NCBI GenBank assembly: GCA_021797815.1
Contig: JAJZYZ010000019.1
Span: 1-41,502, forward strand
DNA from: Bacillota bacterium
GTDB taxonomy: Bacteria > Bacillota > Sulfobacillia > Sulfobacillales > JAIMBI01
Direction: 5' to 3'
DNA: 41,502 nt
The translations under genes were made by a program, and so were the position numbers. Below the pieces are notes generated by a model, which was not told the origin of the DNA, did not search any database, and saw only the letters and a program-made list of their open reading frames with translations. Positions within the stretch are counted from its first letter, which is position 1. Each line of letters begins with the position of its first letter. This document shows, piece after piece, positions 33,709 to 41,502 of this stretch.

Positions 33709-34601
33709 CAGCCGGAGCCTCTCGTGCCGAGGCCAAACCGTCGGAGCCAGTCCTCACGGTCTCGCCAGCCCTTCTCCGCTTTCACCCAGATTTCCAGGAA
33801 CACCTGGTGGCCAAAATACTCCTCCAGGACCAAGCGCGCGCGGCGCCCGATCTCGCGGCTCATCCGCCCGCCCTCGCCCACCAGAATGCCGCGCTGGCTC
33901 TCCCGCTCCGCATAAAGTGTGGCGCGGATGTACGTGAGATCGGCACGGCGATGAATCTTCTCCTCCACCACCACTGCCACCGCGTGGGGCACCTCGTCGC
34001 GGGTGAGTTCCAGCACCTGTTCGCGGATGGCTTCCGCAATGTAAAAATCTTCGGCCTGGTCCGTGACCTGGTCCGCGTCAAACAGCTGCGGGCCTTCCGG
34101 CAGCATGGCCAAGGCATCTTCGAGGAGGATGTCCACCCCATCGCCGGTCAGGGCCGACACCGGATACACCCGGCTGTAAGGGTAGAGGTCGCGAAACGCG
34201 GCGACCCGCAGCCGCACATCGTCAGCCCGGTCCATCTTGTTGGCCACAAGCCAGGCCGGCGTCTCCTGACGTCCCAAAAAGTCCGCCACCCACTCATCTT
34301 CGCGCCCCGGCTCCCGCGTCAGGTCCACCACGTGCCAGATGGCGTCGACGTCTGCTGCCGACAGCTGGGCCGTCCGCACCATGGCCGTCCCGAGCTTGGT
34401 GCGCGGACGGTGGATGCCGGGGGTGTCCACCAGCACCAGCTGCGCCTCGTCGGTGGTGACGATGGCACGGATGCGGGTGCGGGTGGTCTGGGGCTTCGGG
34501 CTTACGGCCGCGATCCGACTCCCGACCAGGTGGTTGATGAGAGTCGACTTGCCGACGTTGGGCCGCCCCAGGAGAGCGACGATCCCGCTTTTGTAACTCA
34601 T
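33708..34601 (-). CDS. era: GTPase Era
   Basis: This 297-residue GTPase binds the 3' end of 16S rRNA and acts in 30S assembly. G1 is GRPNVGKST (residues 12-20), G2 lies in the QTTRTRIRAI stretch, G3 is DTPGIH, and G4 is NKMD. The C-terminal half is a KH domain with EKIHRRADLTYIRATLYAERES and the GEGGRMSREIGRRARLVLEE segment. The ATG overlaps the cdd stop codon as ATGA, and the stop overlaps recO. The era-recO order is common in Bacillota. Confidence 0.97.
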   Translation of the reverse strand: MSYKSGIVALLGRPNVGKSTLINHLVGSRIAAVSPKPQTTRTRIRAIVTTDEAQLVLVDTPGIHRPRTKLGTAMVRTAQLSAADVDAIWHVVDLTREPGREDEWVADFLGRQETPAWLVANKMDRADDVRLRVAAFRDLYPYSRVYPVSALTGDGVDILLEDALAMLPEGPQLFDADQVTDQAEDFYIAEAIREQVLELTRDEVPHAVAVVVEEKIHRRADLTYIRATLYAERESQRGILVGEGGRMSREIGRRARLVLEEYFGHQVFLEIWVKAEKGWRDREDWLRRFGLGTRGSG

Positions 34602-35056
34602 GCGGGTCCCGACGCGGCATGCTCGCGCTCGAGGTGCTGGGGTCCGAAACTCCAGGGCAGGAGCTCGTCAAGCGTATAGCGGGCAACGGCTGGACCGCTC
34701 TCGCCCGTTACCAGGACCGGGAGCACGGGATTGAACTCCGAAAGCACCTGTCGGCAGGCACCGCACGGCGGCGCCGGCGGCGTACCCCGGCTGGCCACGG
34801 CGATGGCGGCAAACTCACGCTGGCCGGCCGCGAGAGCCACGGCCACCGCCGCCCGCTCCGCACACAGCGAGACCGGATAGGCGGCATTTTCGATGTTGGC
34901 GCCGCTGACGATGCGGCCGTCCGCCAGAAGCAGCGCCGCCCCCACCGGATAGTGGGAATAGGGGGAATAGGACATTGCCATGGCTGCCTGCGCCGCGCGC
35001 AGGAGCCGCGCTTCGGTCTGGTCGTTCTCCCCGTGCTCCCCATCCATCGCCTTCAT
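34598..35056 (-). CDS. cdd: Cytidine deaminase
   Basis: This 152-residue zinc enzyme deaminates cytidine and deoxycytidine in pyrimidine salvage. Zinc ligands are C65, C98 and C101, and the proton shuttle is E67, in LCAERAA and PPCGACRQVLSEF. The conserved SPYSHYPVGAALL and GANIENAAYPVS elements are present. The ATG at 35056 is chosen because GGAAGGGA precedes it. The frame is nevertheless open for another 49 codons, through a 9-bp repeat, to a GTG that overlaps the CBS-protein stop, which would make a 201-residue form with an Ala-Asp-Arg repeat N-terminus; that GTG lacks a well-spaced ribosome site. The C-terminal WSFGPQHLEREHAASGPA is slightly longer than usual. Confidence 0.93.
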   Translation of the reverse strand: MKAMDGEHGENDQTEARLLRAAQAAMAMSYSPYSHYPVGAALLLADGRIVSGANIENAAYPVSLCAERAAVAVALAAGQREFAAIAVASRGTPPAPPCGACRQVLSEFNPVLPVLVTGESGPAVARYTLDELLPWSFGPQHLEREHAASGPA

Positions 35057-35070
35057 GACTTCCCTTCCGT

Positions 35071-35142
35071 CTGCACGATCTGCACGATCTGCACGATCTG
35101 CACGATCTGCACCATCTGCACGATCTCCACCATCTCCACCGT
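35071..35142. repeat. 9-bp tandem repeat, eight units
   Basis: Eight consecutive nine-base units (consensus CTGCACGAT on the plus strand) fill 35071-35142. Units 1-4 and 6 are identical; the others differ by one to three bases. Because nine is a multiple of three, changes in copy number keep an upstream-extended cdd frame open, encoding Asp-Arg-Ala or Asp-Gly-Gly units. The repeat lies in the 143-nt spacer before the preferred cdd start. Confidence 0.9.
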
Positions 35143-35199
35143 CTGTTCTGTCCCCGCTCCTGCCTCGCACCTCTACGCTGTCCCTCCCGCCGCCGTCTC

Positions 35200-36492
35200 T
35201 CACTCCTGGTTGGTCGGAGACACGACCGGGGCCGGTGCCTCTTCCGGCGCCCGCCGGAGACGAACGCGCTTGACCCGTCGACCGGTCACCTGAGACGCGG
35301 TGAACTCCCAGTCGCCCGAACGCACGGTCTCGCCCTGCACGGGCGCCCGTCCCAGTAAGTGTAGGATATAGCCCCCGATTGTATCGACGTCTTCCGCCTC
35401 GAAGCTCAGATTGAGCTCTTCCCGAAGATCGTCTAGAGGCACCCGGCCGTCGACATCGTAGACATCCCCGGCCGCGATCTCCCGGATCTCCGGCTCGTCG
35501 AGGTCGTACTCATCCGAGATCTCTCCCACAATCTCTTCCAGCAAATCCTCAATGGTGACGAGGCCGGCCGTTCCCCCGTACTCATCCAGGACGATGGCCA
35601 CGTGCGTCCGCTCCCGGCGGAAGTCGCGCAACACCTCGTCCACTTTCTTGCTCTCCGGCACGAAGTGCACCGGCCGGATAAGCGACTCGATCGGGGTTTC
35701 GAGTGACCGGTCGCGCACGTAGGCCAGGATGTCGCGTGCATAAAGCACCCCTATGACGTCGTCGCGGGTGTCCCGAAAGACCGGGAGGCGCGAATGACCG
35801 GCCTGGATGACCGCTTCCCAGGCCTCGCGCAGGCTTGCACCGACCGGCACCGCGTCCATATCGATGCGCGGCACCATCACATCTCTTACGGGCGTGTCGC
35901 CGAGCTCGAAGATGCCCTGAATCATCTGCCGCTCCTCGGCCTCCAGCACACCCTCCTGCTCGCCCACGTCGACCAGTGTGCGGATCTCCTCCTCGGTGAG
36001 GAGCCGGCCCCCTTCAGCGCGGACGCCGAAAAGCCGCAGGAACCCCACGCCTATCGCCGTCAGCACCCGGACCACCGGTGTGAACACCGTCATCGAGATC
36101 AAAAGGAAACGAGAGAGGCGGATGGCCACCCGGTCCGGGTGGTGTGCCGCGTACGTCTTCGGCGTGATTTCGGCCACCAGCAGCACCACCACCGTCATCA
36201 CCACCGTGCTGACGGTGATGCCGGCCCCGCCGTAGAGCTTCAGAAAGAGGCCCGTCGCCACCGCCGAGGCGGCTACATTCGCAAGATTATTGCCCACCAG
36301 CACGGTGCCGAGAATGCGGTTCGGTTCCTGACTCATCTGCTCGAGCAGACGACCGTGTTTCGCGCCTTCCTCCGCCAGCCGGTGCGCACGCCCGCGCGAC
36401 AGGGCCATCATGGCCGTCTCCGCCATCGAGTAGAGACTGGAGAAGAAGAGAAGCAGCAGCACCCCGAGAGCCGCCCGCCAGAGGACGCTCAC
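35200..36492 (-). CDS. CNNM/CorC-type membrane protein with DUF21, CBS pair and CorC domain
   Basis: This 430-residue protein has an N-terminal DUF21 membrane domain with three to four helices (residues 1-150, including the [20 protein letters not shown] signature), a CBS-domain pair with [20 protein letters not shown] and then the [21 protein letters not shown] linker, and a C-terminal CorC/HlyC domain ([16 protein letters not shown]). The family includes MpfA-like magnesium exporters; older annotations call it hemolysin. Magnesium or cobalt handling is likely, with CBS domains sensing nucleotides. The GTG at 36492 has AAGGGAG ten bases upstream. It starts 31 nt after dgkA. Confidence 0.93.
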   Translation of the reverse strand: MSVLWRAALGVLLLLFFSSLYSMAETAMMALSRGRAHRLAEEGAKHGRLLEQMSQEPNRILGTVLVGNNLANVAASAVATGLFLKLYGGAGITVSTVVMTVVVLLVAEITPKTYAAHHPDRVAIRLSRFLLISMTVFTPVVRVLTAIGVGFLRLFGVRAEGGRLLTEEEIRTLVDVGEQEGVLEAEERQMIQGIFELGDTPVRDVMVPRIDMDAVPVGASLREAWEAVIQAGHSRLPVFRDTRDDVIGVLYARDILAYVRDRSLETPIESLIRPVHFVPESKKVDEVLRDFRRERTHVAIVLDEYGGTAGLVTIEDLLEEIVGEISDEYDLDEPEIREIAAGDVYDVDGRVPLDDLREELNLSFEAEDVDTIGGYILHLLGRAPVQGETVRSGDWEFTASQVTGRRVKRVRLRRAPEEAPAPVVSPTNQE

Positions 36493-36523
36493 CTGCCGGT
36501 ATCTCCCTTCCTGGAATAACGTC

Positions 36524-37048
36524 TCATGGCTGCCAGTGTCTCACATCCCTCCCGTTTCGTCCGCCGTCCCCCGGTCCGGCCGACCGCCGACGACCGACCG
36601 CCAGCCCCGCCGCCACCACGCCTAGCCAGACCACCACCATGGCGGCCAGCGATGCCGGGCGGGTCCGGGCATCCACCAGGAGGACACGCGGCAGCGACAA
36701 GAGGTGAGGGCCGAAGATAAGGACCCCGACGAAAACGGCCGTCAGCGCCTCCACCAGCACGGCCGCCGCCACCACGTCTTTGGCCAGTTTGGCCAGCCGG
36801 TGCCGTCCGGGGCTTGCCAGATCCACAACAGCCTCGACGGCCGTGTTGATAAGCTCCAGGGTCAGAACCTCACCAACCGCCAGGATCAGGATGGCCCACT
36901 GCCAGCGCGGCAGCCCCAGCAACACGGCCAGCTCCACCGCCAGGGTGCCCAGCGCCACGTGGATCCGGAAATTGCGTTCGTTCACGAAGGCAGTGGCGAG
37001 GCCCTCGCCCGCATACCGAAAGGCATCGAAGAGCGTGCCGGGCCTCAC
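36524..37048 (-). CDS. dgkA: Diacylglycerol / undecaprenol kinase
   Basis: This 174-residue DgkA-family membrane kinase has the family motif E65-LINTAVE-72 in TLELINTAVEAVVDLASP. The N-terminal FRYAGEGLATAFVNERNFRIH and the DVVAAAVLVEALTAV helix also match. In Gram-positives this family mainly phosphorylates undecaprenol for cell-wall lipid carrier recycling. It is longer than usual (about 120-130 residues); the extra C-terminal part holds another hydrophobic segment (about 131-151) and a Gly/Arg-rich tail. The GTG start overlaps the ybeY stop codon as GTGA. Confidence 0.92.
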   Translation of the reverse strand: MRPGTLFDAFRYAGEGLATAFVNERNFRIHVALGTLAVELAVLLGLPRWQWAILILAVGEVLTLELINTAVEAVVDLASPGRHRLAKLAKDVVAAAVLVEALTAVFVGVLIFGPHLLSLPRVLLVDARTRPASLAAMVVVWLGVVAAGLAVGRRRSAGPGDGGRNGRDVRHWQP

Positions 37049-37485
37049 GGCCGGACCAGGCCCACCCGACTCAGAATCCGCTCCGCCGTCGCCATCATGA
37101 CCGCTTCCTCGTCAGGATCCTCATGGTCGTAGCCGAGGAGGTGCAAGAGGCCGTGCACCGATAGGAAGCCCACCTCCCGCGCGGTGCTGTGGCCGTAGCG
37201 CGCCGCCTGTTCCGCTGCGCGCTCGATCGACACCACGATATCGCCCAGGAGCTCGGGCGCCCCTGCCATCGGATCGCCCTCCTGCTGCGAGAACGAGAGC
37301 ACGTCCGTCGCGCGGTCCTGGCCCCGGTAGCTCAGGTTCAATTCCCGGATCCCGGCGTCATCCGTCAGGAGGACGCTCACCTCACCCCCGGGCCTAAGCT
37401 CATCGAGTCCCGCCTTCAGCGCCTGACGCACCGTTTCCTCCCAGGGGGCCAGCGACTCCGGACGGCTTTCCACCCACACCTCCAC
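37045..37485 (-). CDS. ybeY: Endoribonuclease YbeY
   Basis: This 146-residue metalloenzyme takes part in 16S rRNA 3'-end maturation and ribosome quality control. The zinc motif HGLLHLLGYDH gives H111, H115 and H121, and the conserved RGQDRATDVLSFSQ and LLGDIVVSIERAAEQA stretches precede it. The GTG at 37485 has GAGGAG eight bases upstream; the N-terminus has the usual 35 residues before the first core strand, so a later start would delete part of the fold. As a result the gene overlaps the end of pgpH by 86 nt. Its stop codon overlaps dgkA. Confidence 0.95.
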   Translation of the reverse strand: MEVWVESRPESLAPWEETVRQALKAGLDELRPGGEVSVLLTDDAGIRELNLSYRGQDRATDVLSFSQQEGDPMAGAPELLGDIVVSIERAAEQAARYGHSTAREVGFLSVHGLLHLLGYDHEDPDEEAVMMATAERILSRVGLVRP

Positions 37486-39583
37486 CGCGGCGGCTCCTCT
37501 CGATTTCTTTCAACACCGGATCGGGATACTCTACGCGCTGATGGAAAACCCCGGTCAGCACGCGCGTGAACGTCCGGGCGATGAGGTCCAGATCCCGGAG
37601 CGTAAGATCGGCCGAATCGAGCTGCCCATCTTCCAGCCGCTCCTTGATCGTCCGCCGCACCACCTGCTCGATGGCATCCGGCGTCGGAGTCCTGAGCGCG
37701 CGGGTGGTTGCCTCGCTGGCGTCGGCCAGCATCACGATGGCCGTCTCCCGGCTCTGCGGCTTCGGACCGTCGTAGCGAAAGTCCACCTCTTCGACGCCCT
37801 CCCCCGTGTCCCGATCCCGCGCCCGCTCATAAAAGTAGCGGATGAGGGTGGTTCCATGGTGCTGGGCGATGAAGTCCTGAATGGCGCGCGGCAGTCTGTG
37901 CTGCTGCGCCAGCTCCAGACCGTCGCGGACGTGCGAGGAGATGATGAGCGCCGACAGGCTCGGCGACAGCTTATCGTGCGGATTTTCCGCTCCGAACTGG
38001 TTGTCGATGAAAAAGTATGGGCGCTTGGTCTTGCCGACGTCGTGATAGATGGCCCCCACGCGGGCCAGAAGCGAGTTGCCCCCGACCGCCTCGGTGGCGG
38101 CCTCGGCCAGATTGCCCACCAGGATGGCGTGCTGGTACGTGCCCGGCGCCTCGATCAAAAGTTTTCGCAAGAGCGGCTGGTTCGGATTGGTGAGCTCGAC
38201 AAGCCGCATGGCCGTCACCACCCCGAAGGGCGCCTCCAGAAAAGGCGCCACCCCCACCGCCAGCATGGAGGCGATGCCGCCGTCAAAGAATGCCCAGGCC
38301 AGCTGCTGCCAGACGGGGACATCGAGCACCGACAGGCCCTCCACGAAGTCAAGCCCGAGAAGCGTGAGAAGGTTCACCACGCCCACCAAGAACGCCACCC
38401 GCACCACGTCATAGCGTGCAGACAAACGCCGCACGCCGATGACTCCCGCGACCGCCCCGAAAAACGCCACCAGGCCGGTGGTGAGATCGGTCCCGGAGAG
38501 AATCCCGGTTGAAAACGCCAGCACGCCGGCCGCCACGATAGCGAGCCCCGGGTCGACCAGCGCCGCCAGCATGACCGACGCTGCTGGCACCACCACGAAG
38601 TCGGATCCGGGAAGGCCCAGGGTCTCGGCCGCCAGAAGACCCGCCACCGTCAAGATGCCCATGATGAGGAGCTGGGGGGTGCGCTGGAGGTCCTGCCGGC
38701 GAAATTCATAGAGATAGCCGCCCAGCACGGCCACCACCACCAGGCCGAACAGGAGACCGCCGGCCGCCGGCCCCGGGTCAAACCCCTGGTTCAGAAGCCC
38801 CAGTTCCTGCAAGAGCTGGTATTTGGCAGGCGTCACGACGTCATTCTTGGTGAGCACCTGGGCGCCCTTGGAGACCCGCACGGCTGGCACCGAGCTTGCG
38901 GCCTGCAGCCGCCGCTGGTTTGTGAGGGTCATGTTCGGAAAGCTGTTGGGCTGGAGCAGGGCGCTTGTCATGTCGGTGACAAAAAGCCGCAGGCCGGGGG
39001 CGCTCTCGGCCGTGGCAGCCTGGGTCGCCATCAGGGTCTTGGCATCGGTCAGGCTTCCCTGGGTGTCGCGGACGCCGCCGTTCGAGGCCGAGAGGACCCC
39101 TTCCAGGATGACCGACACACTGGACTGCAGGGCCAGCTGGGCACCGGGCGAAAGCTGCAGCACCCCGGCCCAGACCGATCGGGGCACGCCGATGGGCATG
39201 AGGGCAGAAGCCTCCGCTGCCCGGGCTGACAGCGGCACCACGGTGTCGGCCGACAGGTTCGCGATACTGGCAAAGTCATCGGAGACCGTGCGCTGCACGA
39301 CCTTCAGGATCTTGGGATTCGTGACGTAGACTACGGGCACCCGGTTCGCGGCCTGGCGGCGGGCCCGTTCGGTCGCGCCCTGGTTTACCACGTTGAAGGG
39401 GGCGTAGACCGAGCGCGGAGCCGTGTCGCCCACCTGCACGCTTACGCGCTGGCTGTAAAGATTGGCCGCAAAGATGGCTCCGATGGCAATCCACACGGCG
39501 CCCGCGATGAGAAACGCCGGCGCCATGCGGGGGGGCAGGGCGTCCCATATGCGGCCAAAGCGGATTGGTCGTTCACGTTTCAT
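37400..39583 (-). CDS. pgpH: 7TM HD-domain phosphodiesterase PgpH (c-di-AMP hydrolase)
   Basis: This 727-residue protein has an N-terminal anchor (about residues 20-40), a large extracytoplasmic 7TMR-HDED domain, a seven-helix membrane domain (about 285-475), and a cytoplasmic HD domain. The HD core has NLAEAATEAVGGNSLLARVG, the YHDVGKTKRPYFF motif and IISSHVRDGLELAQQHRLP, then FIAQHHGTTLIRYFYERA. The family degrades cyclic di-AMP to pApA. The ATG at 39583 is preceded by GAAGG and lies within the last codons of phoH (11-nt overlap); a longer frame at 39682 lies wholly in phoH. The C-terminal 28 residues are Gly-rich and read in another frame inside ybeY, so they may be non-functional extension. 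Confidence 0.94.
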   Translation of the reverse strand: MKRERPIRFGRIWDALPPRMAPAFLIAGAVWIAIGAIFAANLYSQRVSVQVGDTAPRSVYAPFNVVNQGATERARRQAANRVPVVYVTNPKILKVVQRTVSDDFASIANLSADTVVPLSARAAEASALMPIGVPRSVWAGVLQLSPGAQLALQSSVSVILEGVLSASNGGVRDTQGSLTDAKTLMATQAATAESAPGLRLFVTDMTSALLQPNSFPNMTLTNQRRLQAASSVPAVRVSKGAQVLTKNDVVTPAKYQLLQELGLLNQGFDPGPAAGGLLFGLVVVAVLGGYLYEFRRQDLQRTPQLLIMGILTVAGLLAAETLGLPGSDFVVVPAASVMLAALVDPGLAIVAAGVLAFSTGILSGTDLTTGLVAFFGAVAGVIGVRRLSARYDVVRVAFLVGVVNLLTLLGLDFVEGLSVLDVPVWQQLAWAFFDGGIASMLAVGVAPFLEAPFGVVTAMRLVELTNPNQPLLRKLLIEAPGTYQHAILVGNLAEAATEAVGGNSLLARVGAIYHDVGKTKRPYFFIDNQFGAENPHDKLSPSLSALIISSHVRDGLELAQQHRLPRAIQDFIAQHHGTTLIRYFYERARDRDTGEGVEEVDFRYDGPKPQSRETAIVMLADASEATTRALRTPTPDAIEQVVRRTIKERLEDGQLDSADLTLRDLDLIARTFTRVLTGVFHQRVEYPDPVLKEIERSRRGGGVGGKPSGVAGPLGGNGASGAEGGTR

Positions 39584-40547
39584 GGGTCGGGGCCTTCGCC
39601 TCCGCCGCCTCGTACGCGGCCACAATCGTCTGTACCAGGGGGTGGCGCACGACATCGCTGCGGCCGAGGCGCACGATGGCAATCTCGCTGTAGCCGTCCA
39701 GTATCTCCGTGGCGCGAACGAGACCTGACGCCACGCCGGGCGGCAGGTCGGCCTGGGTGATGTCGCCGTTGACGACGACCCGGGTACCGCGCCCGATGCG
39801 GGTCAAAAACATCTTCATCTGCTCGTGGGTGGTGTTCTGGGCCTCATCCAGGATGACGAAGCTGTTGGACAGGGTCCGCCCACGCATATAGGCCAGCGGA
39901 GCCACTTCGATGATGCCGCGCTCGCGGTAGCGCTCCACCGCCTCCAGTCCCAGCATCTCAAAGAGCGCGTCGTAAAGGGGTCGTAGGTATGGATCCACCT
40001 TGTCCTGGAGATCGCCGGGCAAAAACCCGAGCTTCTCGCCGGCCTCGACGGCCGGGCGCGTCAATACCAGGCGATCCACATCTTTGGCCTTCAGTGCCGC
40101 GACGGCGATGGCCATCGCCAGAAAGGTCTTGCCGGTGCCGGCGGGACCGACTCCGAACACCAGCGGATCCTGCCGCATCGCACGGAGGTACCGGGCCTGG
40201 CCCAGCGTTTCCGGCCGCACCGTGCGGCCGCGGAACGTGGTCAGGACACTCTCGTCCAAGAGACTGCGGAATTCGTCTTCGCGGTCTTCCTGGACCGCCG
40301 CCAGGGCCGCGTCCACAGTATCCCGGCGCACTTCGCCGCCACTTCTCAGCCATTCCGCCAGAAGGTCCAGCACCCGCCGGGCCGAGCCGGCCGGCCCTTC
40401 TTCGCCCGTTATCGCGACGACGTTGCCACGAGCCGTCAAACGGACCGACAGCACATGTTCAATCTGCTTCAGGTGGGCCTCGTTACGGCCCATAAGCTGC
40501 GTTGCCGTGCGGTTGTCGGCCATCACCCACTGGTCCGGATCCGGCAA
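39573..40547 (-). CDS. phoH: PhoH-like ATPase / RNA-binding NTPase
   Basis: This 324-residue protein has an N-terminal KH-like part (MGRNEAHLKQIEHVLSVRL and the following strands) and a C-terminal NTPase domain with Walker A GPAGTGKT (134-141) and Walker B FVILDEAQNT. The family is associated with rRNA processing and decay with YbeY, which is encoded two genes downstream. The start is a TTG at 40547 with AGGGGG seven bases upstream, directly after a TGA of a short leader frame; the next in-frame ATG is residue 9. It is the first clear gene of the long operon. Confidence 0.94.
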   Translation of the reverse strand: MPDPDQWVMADNRTATQLMGRNEAHLKQIEHVLSVRLTARGNVVAITGEEGPAGSARRVLDLLAEWLRSGGEVRRDTVDAALAAVQEDREDEFRSLLDESVLTTFRGRTVRPETLGQARYLRAMRQDPLVFGVGPAGTGKTFLAMAIAVAALKAKDVDRLVLTRPAVEAGEKLGFLPGDLQDKVDPYLRPLYDALFEMLGLEAVERYRERGIIEVAPLAYMRGRTLSNSFVILDEAQNTTHEQMKMFLTRIGRGTRVVVNGDITQADLPPGVASGLVRATEILDGYSEIAIVRLGRSDVVRHPLVQTIVAAYEAAEAKAPTHET

Positions 40548-40767
40548 TCACGTTCCCCCTCCGGCGGGTCTGCTCGCCTCGGCGATGTGCTCCTGCCCCA
40601 CGGCCTCGATGTCGACCGTCGCGACCCCTGTATAAGACGCCACCCGGCTGCGCTCGGTGACGACCCCGCACCGGGCCGAAACTCTCGTGAAAGCTTGACG
40701 AGGCCCCGGGCCTCCGCCATTGCTCGGGCCTCGGTAATGGTGAGAGGGCGGGTTTTTTGATGGCCTC

Positions 40768-40773
40768 ATTATA
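40768..40773 (-). promoter_or_regulatory. Consensus -10 (TATAAT) for the phoH-rpoD operon
   Basis: TATAAT occurs on the minus strand inside TGGTATATAAT, about 220 nt before the phoH start. The expected -35 position reads CGGCGC with no match, although the TGG just before gives some extended -10 character. It is the best promoter candidate for the large housekeeping operon. Confidence 0.5.
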
Positions 40774-40994
40774 TACCACGGTCATCCGGTGCGCCGGCAG
40801 ACGCGGGTGCGCCTACAAAGGGGCCTCGTTCGCCCTCTGGCGCCGCGCGCGACAGGCGCCAGGTCCCATCCCCCCGATCATGACGGCCGCGAGCCCGCCT
40901 GGATCCCTAGGCGGGAGCTCGATCGGGTCGCGAGGAGCTCGCCGGGTCTCGAAATAAGCCCCGCTCCCCTGCATTGAGCCTCCCCTCCGCCGGC

Positions 40995-41033
40995 AAAACG
41001 GGCGGCCATTACCCGGCCGGCCCGTTTTCTTTT
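40995..41033. terminator. Bidirectional intrinsic terminator with T-tracts
   Basis: AAAACGGGC-GGCC (40995-41007) pairs with GGCC-G-GCCCGTTTT (41015-41028), followed by CTTTT. The opposite strand also ends GCCCGTTTT. This is the only hairpin in the window with a classic T-run. No gene that it would terminate is apparent on either side within the window. Confidence 0.7.
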
Positions 41034-41459
41034 GGACAGAAGGCCGATGGGAGAGTCCGAAGGGGCCGGATGGGGGCACGGCCGCCACACGGGGCGCCGA
41101 TGCGTCAGGCGCGCCCCGCGGACAGGATCTTCCCTGCGGTCCAAGCGGCGTGCGGGCCCGGAGTGAGTCCGTCGCGCTGGCCCGCAAGAGAAGCTGTCCC
41201 CCCTCGCCCGGAAAGGACCCATGCGATCGTGCGGACGGGCGCGGTCGGCAAGTTGGGGCTCCGTCGATGGGTCCCGGTGCCCTTTGAGCCTCCCCGCCCC
41301 ATCCGGTCTCCGGGCTCATCCCCCACCAGTCCTGTCTCCTCGCGCATCACGGACCGAGATGGATGAGCCGGATGCTCAGACGGCGCACCGCTTTCAGCCG
41401 CGGAAGGTCGGGAAGTCTGGCAGGCACCGTCGAGCCCCTGACGGGCCGTTCCTCCCACC

Positions 41460-41486
41460 TTTGCGGCCCGACGGGACGGCCGCAAA
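41460..41486. repeat. Inverted repeat at the right edge
   Basis: TTTGCGGCC (41460-41468) and GGCCGCAAA (41478-41486) form a perfect nine-base stem with a nine-base loop. It could be a terminator for a gene beyond the window; its function is not established. Confidence 0.4.
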
Positions 41487-41502
41487 CGGGAGCATGTCCC
41501 GA

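Larger units (their letters stand above)
40548..41502. other. Leader of phoH and gene-poor right end
   Basis: No credible complete gene is present in these 955 bases. From right to left they hold an inverted repeat at 41460-41486, a terminator with a T-tract at 40995-41033, a TATAAT at 40768-40773 and a 213-nt phoH leader. Within the leader, two frames look coding for part of their length (40645-40735 and 40548-40650) but are out of register, which could be a decayed or frameshifted small gene. The open frame at 40974-41366 runs through the terminator and is not believed. Confidence 0.55.

Noticed and set aside
40974-41485. 130-aa plus and 126-aa minus frames at the right end
   Set aside because: The plus frame passes through a strong intrinsic terminator, and neither frame has a family motif or convincing Shine-Dalgarno site.

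Overview
The window is GC-rich (roughly two thirds G+C by eye) and bacterial. It most likely comes from a high-GC member of the Bacillota. The main evidence is a long minus-strand gene run on the right: phoH, pgpH (HD phosphodiesterase), ybeY, dgkA, a CBS/CorC-type protein, cdd, era, recO, glyQ, glyS, a PPSR kinase/phosphatase, ppdK, dnaG and rpoD. That order is close to the phoH-to-sigA region of Bacillus. Split glyQ/glyS, strong Shine-Dalgarno sites, frequent GTG/TTG starts and an acidic sigma-A linker also fit. Sulfobacillus-, Thermaerobacter- or Symbiobacterium-like lineages are possible, but the sequence alone does not settle the genus.

Left half (1-20.7 kb). An MFS exporter and a PLP-dependent class V aminotransferase-like enzyme (+) face an aspartate-type APC permease (-). 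A 0.47-kb regulatory region separates the permease from a divergent GH2 beta-galactosidase (+). Next is a minus-strand MarR regulator / 14-TM DHA2 drug exporter / 49-aa membrane peptide unit, followed by the E1 and E2 subunits of 2-oxoglutarate dehydrogenase (odhA-odhB). Then come a GH31 alpha-glycosidase and an APH-fold kinase (+), which converge on a pair of Opp/Dpp-type ABC permeases that have no ATPase or binding protein beside them. Intracellular GH2 and GH31 enzymes, a kinase and oligosaccharide-compatible permeases suggest sugar scavenging; this link is inference.

Middle (20.4-23.5 kb). A class B penicillin-binding protein of the PBP2/MrdA kind is followed by an 82-aa one-helix membrane protein. 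A gene-poor 0.84-kb stretch separates them from the end of the rpoD transcript.

Right half (23.5-40.8 kb). The housekeeping genes are packed with ATGA, GTGA or TGATG junctions, which implies strong translational coupling from a TATAAT-bearing promoter near 40770. They join replication priming (DnaG), transcription initiation (sigma-A), rRNA and ribosome maturation (YbeY, Era), recombination (RecO), glycyl-tRNA charging (GlyQS), pyrimidine salvage (Cdd), lipid recycling (DgkA), c-di-AMP turnover (PgpH) and the PPDK/PPSR phosphoenolpyruvate switch. The last 0.7 kb holds a bidirectional T-tract terminator and no credible gene.

I found no tRNA, rRNA, CRISPR array, insertion sequence or phage gene, and nothing that clearly looks like a wholly new system. 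The most interesting leads are two uncharacterised small membrane proteins, an orphan Opp permease pair with a long leader, a 9-bp tandem repeat that keeps an in-frame N-terminal extension of Cdd open, an 86-nt pgpH/ybeY overlap, and a set of strong hairpin terminators without U-tracts.
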